Source: Akebia trifoliata (taxonomy: Eukaryota; Streptophyta; Magnoliopsida; Ranunculales; Lardizabalaceae). Taken from it: DNA of 64,000 nt. The DNA lies in assembly GCA_017979445.1 (NCBI GenBank), contig CM030710.1, positions 16,850,248 to 16,914,247 of the forward strand, in the 5' to 3' direction. A model generated the notes under the pieces. The model saw nothing but the letters and a program-made list of their open reading frames with translations. It did no database searches and was not told where the DNA came from. A program made the position numbers and the translations under genes. This document shows, piece after piece, positions 59,780 through 64,000 of the stretch (its first letter is position 1; every line of letters starts with the position of its first letter).

Positions 59780-61519
59780 TGAAAGCGCCCTCGATCCGCG
59801 GATTCACTTTTGACCTTTGAGGTTTGGAAGTCGCCACCTAGTTATTACGGTCTAGGAACCGATCATTGATACTAAAAACAAAGACAACTAATCTACGAAA
59901 GAAAATACGGGTCCGGGGATCACGTTACGGGGTTGGAAGGTATTAGGCACCAACCCCGCCCGACAAGTGCCGGTCTCTACTTCGTCCCAAAAATCGGTTA
60001 CGTTGCAAAATAGACCAAAAATAACAAATAATTATATTTAAAAAACTATAAAAGAAAGTTACCTTGCTGATTACAACGATTCCCTCAGCACCAGCGAAGA
60101 GTATCTACGTATGTATTTTCTTGTTATTCGTCCGTCACCGAATTTGATTTCTGATGTTCAAGTTGAGGTATCTTCTTTTTAAATTTGTGAGTTTTCTGAT
60201 TTTTCTTATGGATTTGAAGGTGTTTTGGAAGGATTTTTGGGTGTTTTTGAGATAAAGTTGAGGTATGGATGTTAGGTAAGGAGTTAGGACTTCAAAATTA
60301 GGGTTTTGGGAAGGTTGGGGAGGCTTCTTAGCCAACTTTTCCTACGGTTTATGATTTGATACGAAAATAGGGTGTGAGGACCTCTATTTATAGATTTTTT
60401 TAAGAGTTGATTTAGATAGAATTAGTGTTTAATTATAATTCTTTTAGTTAGAGTTGTATTTTAGTTAGAACTCTATTAGGTAGAATTATATTTTAATTAG
60501 AACTGTTTTAAGTAGAGTTATATTTTAGTTAGAATTCTTTTAAGTAGAGTTATTATTTAATTAGAACTCTATTAAGATTTTGACTTTTGGTCTTATTTGA
60601 TTGACTTTAATATCTTGACTTTAGTCTTACTTGATTAACTTTTAATATCTTGACTTTAGTCTTACTTAATTGACTTTAATTTTGACTTTAGTCTTACTTG
60701 ATTGACTATGACTTTAGTCTTGCTTGGTTGACTTTAATTATTTGGAGAACCCTCCTCTATTATATCTTTAATTGTTTGGAACCCCAAATAAAGGGGTCCT
60801 TGAAAAAATATCCTGACAACCCTCAACAATTTTGCCTGAGAGTCTAATTGATCGATTTCTTTAGTTTAAAATTTTAAATTAATTTCATTAATATTTCACT
60901 TTAATTATTTAATATATTATTTATTAATTTCAAAATTTTTTATTATGAAAATTGTGAAATTATCGTTTTGCCCTCGGAGAAGACTTTTCGCGTTTTAAGT
61001 CGGTTTTTTATGTTCTAGGATGTTTTAGAATCGATTTTTCATAAGGAATTCAATGGGAATATTGGTTTTTGTTATTTATGAAATTTTTTGTGGGAAATAG
61101 TCATGAACTTTATGAGGGGTATTTTCGTAATCTTATCGAATTTTGTGAAAATTGGTGAAATGATTTATTTGGTTTCAATTTGTTATTTTATATATTTAAA
61201 AGGATTTTCCTAAGCGTAATGTAGGCTCTAGGGATATTTTAAGATTAGGGGTATTTTGATAATTTAGTCATTTTTTAGTGATTTTTATTGTGAAACTTCT
61301 TTTTGGTCTGCAAGATGATGATTTCTATGTTTTTGGGATTATATTTTCCTAGTGTAGCGCGATTTTTACAGTTTTGTCAGTTCGAGATACCTCATCCGGA
61401 TTTCTGAAACATATCTGGTAACAAAATAAAGTATTGGAATAAACATCCATCATTGGAAACCGTTGCAATCGGATTGACGAGTTGATTAATCAGGCGAATG
61501 GAAAAATGGGGCGTCTACA
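59780..61519 (-). repeat. 3' LTR of the minus-strand family 1 element
   Basis: The minus strand begins TGTAGACGCCCC and ends GGGCGCTTTCA, 1740 bp, with no internal duplication. This gives the basic LTR length of the family. The TATA box is on the minus strand at 60385-60392, and the intact hairpin at 59928-59958. The GC-rich terminal palindrome is shortened by a small deletion. Confidence 0.9.
59928..59958 (-). other. conserved LTR hairpin, minus-strand family 1 copy
   Basis: CGGGGTTGG (59928-59936) pairs perfectly with CCAACCCCG (59950-59958). In the element's sense the loop is TGCCTAATACCTT, one base different from LTR2. Confidence 0.7.
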
Positions 61520-61532
61520 GATGCCCCTCTTT
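61520..61532 (-). promoter_or_regulatory. polypurine tract of the minus-strand family 1 element
   Basis: The minus strand reads AAAGAGGGGCATC directly before TGTAGACGCC. Confidence 0.85.
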
Positions 61533-62035
61533 GACAGAGGGTTGAAACAAACTAGATAGTAAATCTATTTTGATAGATAGTGCGATATCCGTATGTCAAA
61601 TCTAGTGATAGTTCATTTTGCAGCCTGATTTAGCAATTCGTCAAGGTATTCGGATCTTTGAGTGTAAAGCTCTCTTCGAACTAAAAGGTTGTCAAGTCAT
61701 TGAGCGAGAACTCTCACTGACAATGTTAGATCCTTGAATTTTAAAAAATTCTCTTTGACTAATGTAACACTTGTGCAAGTGTGTGCAATGATGTGATGCT
61801 TACTGAGTAAAAATCTGTCAGGTCCTAGAGTTCTTCTTTCGCTGACGATAATGATTCAAAATTGAAATGTGATTATGCAACGAAAGCAATCATGACATGG
61901 TTGAATAATGAGGTAATTGGAGTCATAACATTGTAAGAACTTCGTTAAATCCTATTTGAAATTCTTTTTTAGAGTTCGAAAAAGTTTGAATCTCGCTTAT
62001 CGGACTCGAGCCTATTGTAGTCACGCTTCTCGAGC
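61533..62035 (-). other. 3' noncoding region of the minus-strand family 1 element
   Basis: Homologous to 14131-14467 near the polypurine tract (for example 'cagtgagagttctcgctcaa' on the minus strand). No gene is seen. Confidence 0.6.
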
Positions 62036-62840
62036 TAAGAAACTTAAACAATCCTGTTAATTTATTTTATGATTCAAATAAAGCTGGAGTTTCGTTTCTC
62101 GGACTCTGACTAAGAAACTTAAACAATCCTGTTAATTTATTTTATGATTCAAATAAAGCTGGAGTCTCGTTTCTCGGACTCGACTAAGGTTTAGAGGCAC
62201 TTAAAAATCATTCTATTCAAAAAGTTGGAGTCTCGCTTCTCGGACTCGAGCTAGGTTTGTAGGCACTTCAAAAAACCTATTCATTCTATGATTCAAAAAG
62301 TTGGAGTCTCGCTTTTCGGAGTCGACTTAGGTTTGTAGGCACTTCAAAAAACCTACTCATTTATATGATTCAAAAAGTTGGAGTCTCGCTTCTCGGACCC
62401 ACACTTAGATTTGTAGGCACTTCAAAAAACCTATTCATTCTATGATTCAAAAAGTTGGAGTCTCATTTTTCGGACTCGAACTTGGGTTTATAGGCACTTC
62501 AAAAAGTCTATTCATTATATGATTCAAAAAGTTGGAGTCTCGTTTCTCGGACTCGAACTTGGGTTTGTAGGCACTTCAAAAAGCCTATTCATTTTATGAT
62601 TCAAAAAGTTGGAGTCTCGTTTCTCTGACTCGAACTTAGGTTTATAGGCACTTCAAAAAGCCTATTCATTCTATGATTCAAAAAGTTGGAGTCTCGTTTC
62701 TCAGACTCGAACTTAAGTTTGTAGGCACTTCAAAAAGCCTATTCATTCTATGATTCAAAAAATTGGAGTCTCATTTCTCATACTAGAACTTACTAAGTCA
62801 CGTTTCTCGGGCTTAGATTTATAGGAACTTAAACAATCCT
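62036..62840 (-). repeat. tandem array, unit 76-77 bp, about 10 copies
   Basis: Units built around 'gttggagtctcgtttctcgg' and 'aggcacttcaaaaagcctat' repeat with starts near 62224, 62300, 62377, 62454, 62531, 62608, 62685 and 62762. Two shorter 71-bp units lie at 62036 and 62107. The array occupies the same place in the element as the unrelated 55-bp array at 13195-14130. Confidence 0.85.
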
Positions 62841-63002
62841 ATTAATTCATTCTATGATTCAAAATCGAGCTCAAAGTTTGAATATTAGGCCTTTATTGGC
62901 TTACCATGCATCTGGATTCATAATTATCAATGGATTTCATCGAACATCCAAGTAAGATTTTTTTTTTATAATGTAATTAAGAACAAAACTTTAGAATTAA
63001 AT

Positions 63003-64000
63003 TGTAGCTACGCGGTTTTCGTCATTACGACGGCCACAACTACTAAATATTGGAGTCGCCACCATTCAAGTTGGAAGTGGGTGTGAATGGTCACCCGAGG
63101 TACATTTTCCAAAAGATGAGATTTTGGCATTTTAGTGACTCACGATGGATAAGGGGTAGTCAAACCTCGAGATTTGGGTAAGCGGCTCGATTGGAGAAAA
63201 GGGAAGGTGTTAGGCACCCTTTCCTCCCCGCCACGTGGCGGTAACCTCAAATAACTCGATCATTTTGATTTTTAAAAGAAGGTAAAAAATGTGCCACGTG
63301 GGTGCATTTGTTCCCTAAGTAGGGATTCATTTTCGGATTGATCATAGGGTCATTTCATTAATTGAAATGACCCTTATGAACCTTAGCCTTGGGGCCCAAT
63401 CATCAAGAGGGGTAAAATAAAATAAAATAGAAGAAGGGGGTGTTAGAAGAGGGAAGAGTAGAAGGTTAGAGAAAGGGAGAGGGGTGTGCTTCAAACCCAC
63501 CTTGTACACTTGATCTTCTCTTCTTCTTCTTCTTCTTCTTTTCTTGAATTCTCTTGAGTTCTTAGTGAAGTATGTGAGTGAAGTTTCTTTTTAGAAGGTG
63601 GTAGGAGAGAGTAGTAGAGTAGAAGAGGGGTGAGTAGATTTTTTAAGGAGACTTGGTGTAAACCTTTTTGGGAGGAGGGGAGGGGTATTTATAGGTGTTG
63701 GGAGAGTATTTGGGGGTATAATGGGGTGAAGAGTTAGGAGAATGGCTAATGGCATTGGTTTTAGGGGTGAAAGGTATGAAATTTAGAATGGGATTGAGGG
63801 TAATTTTGTAATGAGTGAAAATGGGTGGGGTTTTGATCCAAATGGTTTGGATCTTACCTAAACCATTTGGATGGAGTGTTTAAGAGGGTGAGTTGATGGG
63901 TGTTTAAGAGGGTGGTTGATTGATTAAGTGGTGTTTGATTTAAGAGAATGGAGGGTGTAAGAGGGTAGTTGGGGAGTTGAAGGAGATGGTGACATGTGGC
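63003..64000 (-). repeat. family D LTR, partial
   Basis: From TGTAGCTACG (63003) onward the sequence follows the layout of the solo LTR at 26349-28612. It has GGAGTCGCCACCATTC (63053), 'gtgtgaatggtcaccc', the hairpin (63193-63227), a (TTC)n stretch (63521-63540) and a minus-strand TATA box (about 63687-63694). Identity is low, so it is a different subfamily. The left boundary is inferred from the TG and similarity; TAAAT (62998-63002) would be its flank. The right part is out of view. Confidence 0.6.
63193..63227 (-). other. conserved LTR hairpin, family D copy 2
   Basis: GGAGAAAAGGG (63193-63203) pairs with CCCTTTCCTCC (63217-63227) at 10 of 11 positions, with one A-C mismatch. The loop AAGGTGTTAGGCA is identical to that of the other copies while the stem differs. 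Confidence 0.75.

Larger units (their letters stand above)
40448..64000 (-). mobile_element. Tekay/Del-like element, family B, extends beyond the window
   Basis: The 3' LTR is 40448-40749 plus 50733-53345. The internal region is 53346-56404, and the 5' LTR starts at 56405 and is interrupted at 56984 by a nested element that runs past the window end. Polypurine tract, RT remnant and initiator-Met-type primer site all lie on the minus strand in the right order. Everything from 56984 to 64000 is later insertion. The right end and target duplication are not in view. Confidence 0.8.
59780..64000 (-). mobile_element. family 1 Tat/Ogre-like element, minus strand, 3' end only
   Basis: The 3' LTR (59780-61519), polypurine tract and 3' noncoding region are in the window. 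Coding parts would lie to the right and are not seen. It is inserted in the family A LTR after GAGAAGTAG. The left flank AGTAG (59775-59779) is the presumed target duplication and its partner is out of view. A family D LTR enters it near 63003. Confidence 0.85.

Noticed and set aside
62036..62840. Second regular array that could suggest CRISPR or a protein-coding repeat
   Set aside because: Simple head-to-tail 77-bp units in the 3' noncoding region of a retrotransposon, with stops in all frames.
1..64000. tRNA, rRNA, host protein genes or endogenous pararetrovirus
   Set aside because: No cloverleaf, rRNA block, spliced gene structure or pararetrovirus-type motif was recognised; every RT seen belongs to a Ty3/gypsy LTR element with identifiable LTRs or neighbours.

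Overview
This window is plant nuclear heterochromatin made almost entirely of nested LTR retrotransposons. The evidence for a plant is the set of Ty3/gypsy lineages seen: Tat/Ogre-like elements with a second RNase H domain, Athila-like elements with a tRNA-Asp-type primer site, and Tekay/Del-like elements with an initiator-Met-type primer site, 3.4 kb LTRs and TGTAACACCCC termini. The DNA is AT-rich. I cannot name the species. I found no host gene, no tRNA or rRNA gene and no intact retrotransposon protein; every coding region is broken by stops, frameshifts or deletions.

Layout. 1-1438: flanking DNA with a probable non-autonomous hAT element (320-1289). 1439-16201: a compound Tat/Ogre-like element (family 1) with three same-direction LTRs, LTR1-internal-LTR2-internal-LTR3. 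The target duplication GAGTA lies only outside LTR1 and LTR3. It holds a broken gag, scraps of pol and a 17-copy tandem repeat. 16202-37893: an old minus-strand Tat element with integrase, two RNase H domains and an RT tail, plus a degenerate plus-strand (antisense) ORF near its 3' end. Its RNase H region was hit by a solo Tekay-type LTR (family A, 21786-37656, TSD TAGTA). That LTR was hit by a complete but decayed Athila-like element (23148-35875, TSD CCCTT/CCCAT). The Athila integrase was then hit by a solo LTR of another Tat-type family (family D, 26349-28612, TSD GATAG), giving four levels of nesting.

37894-40447: a 5'-truncated Athila LTR plus leader on the plus strand. 40448 to beyond the window end: a Tekay/Del-like element on the minus strand (family B). 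Its 3' LTR is split by a whole family A element (40750-50732, TSD CTACT/CTACC). Its 5' LTR is split at 56984 by another family A LTR. That LTR is split at 59780 by a minus-strand family 1 element, which is in turn entered by a family D LTR at about 63003.

The most interesting signals are: (1) a hairpin in the 3' part of the LTR, shared by families 1 and D, whose loop is conserved while its stem sequence changes in a compensating way; (2) the three-LTR compound element, whose LTR1 and LTR2 carry unrelated internal tandem duplications; (3) the antisense ORF in the Tat element; (4) different tandem arrays at the same place, upstream of the polypurine tract, in two members of family 1; and (5) family A/B internal regions whose short gag has zinc knuckles but no recognisable capsid. 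Boundaries were set by reading TG...CA ends, primer sites, polypurine tracts and target duplications by eye. Lineage names rest on protein motifs and were not confirmed by any search.
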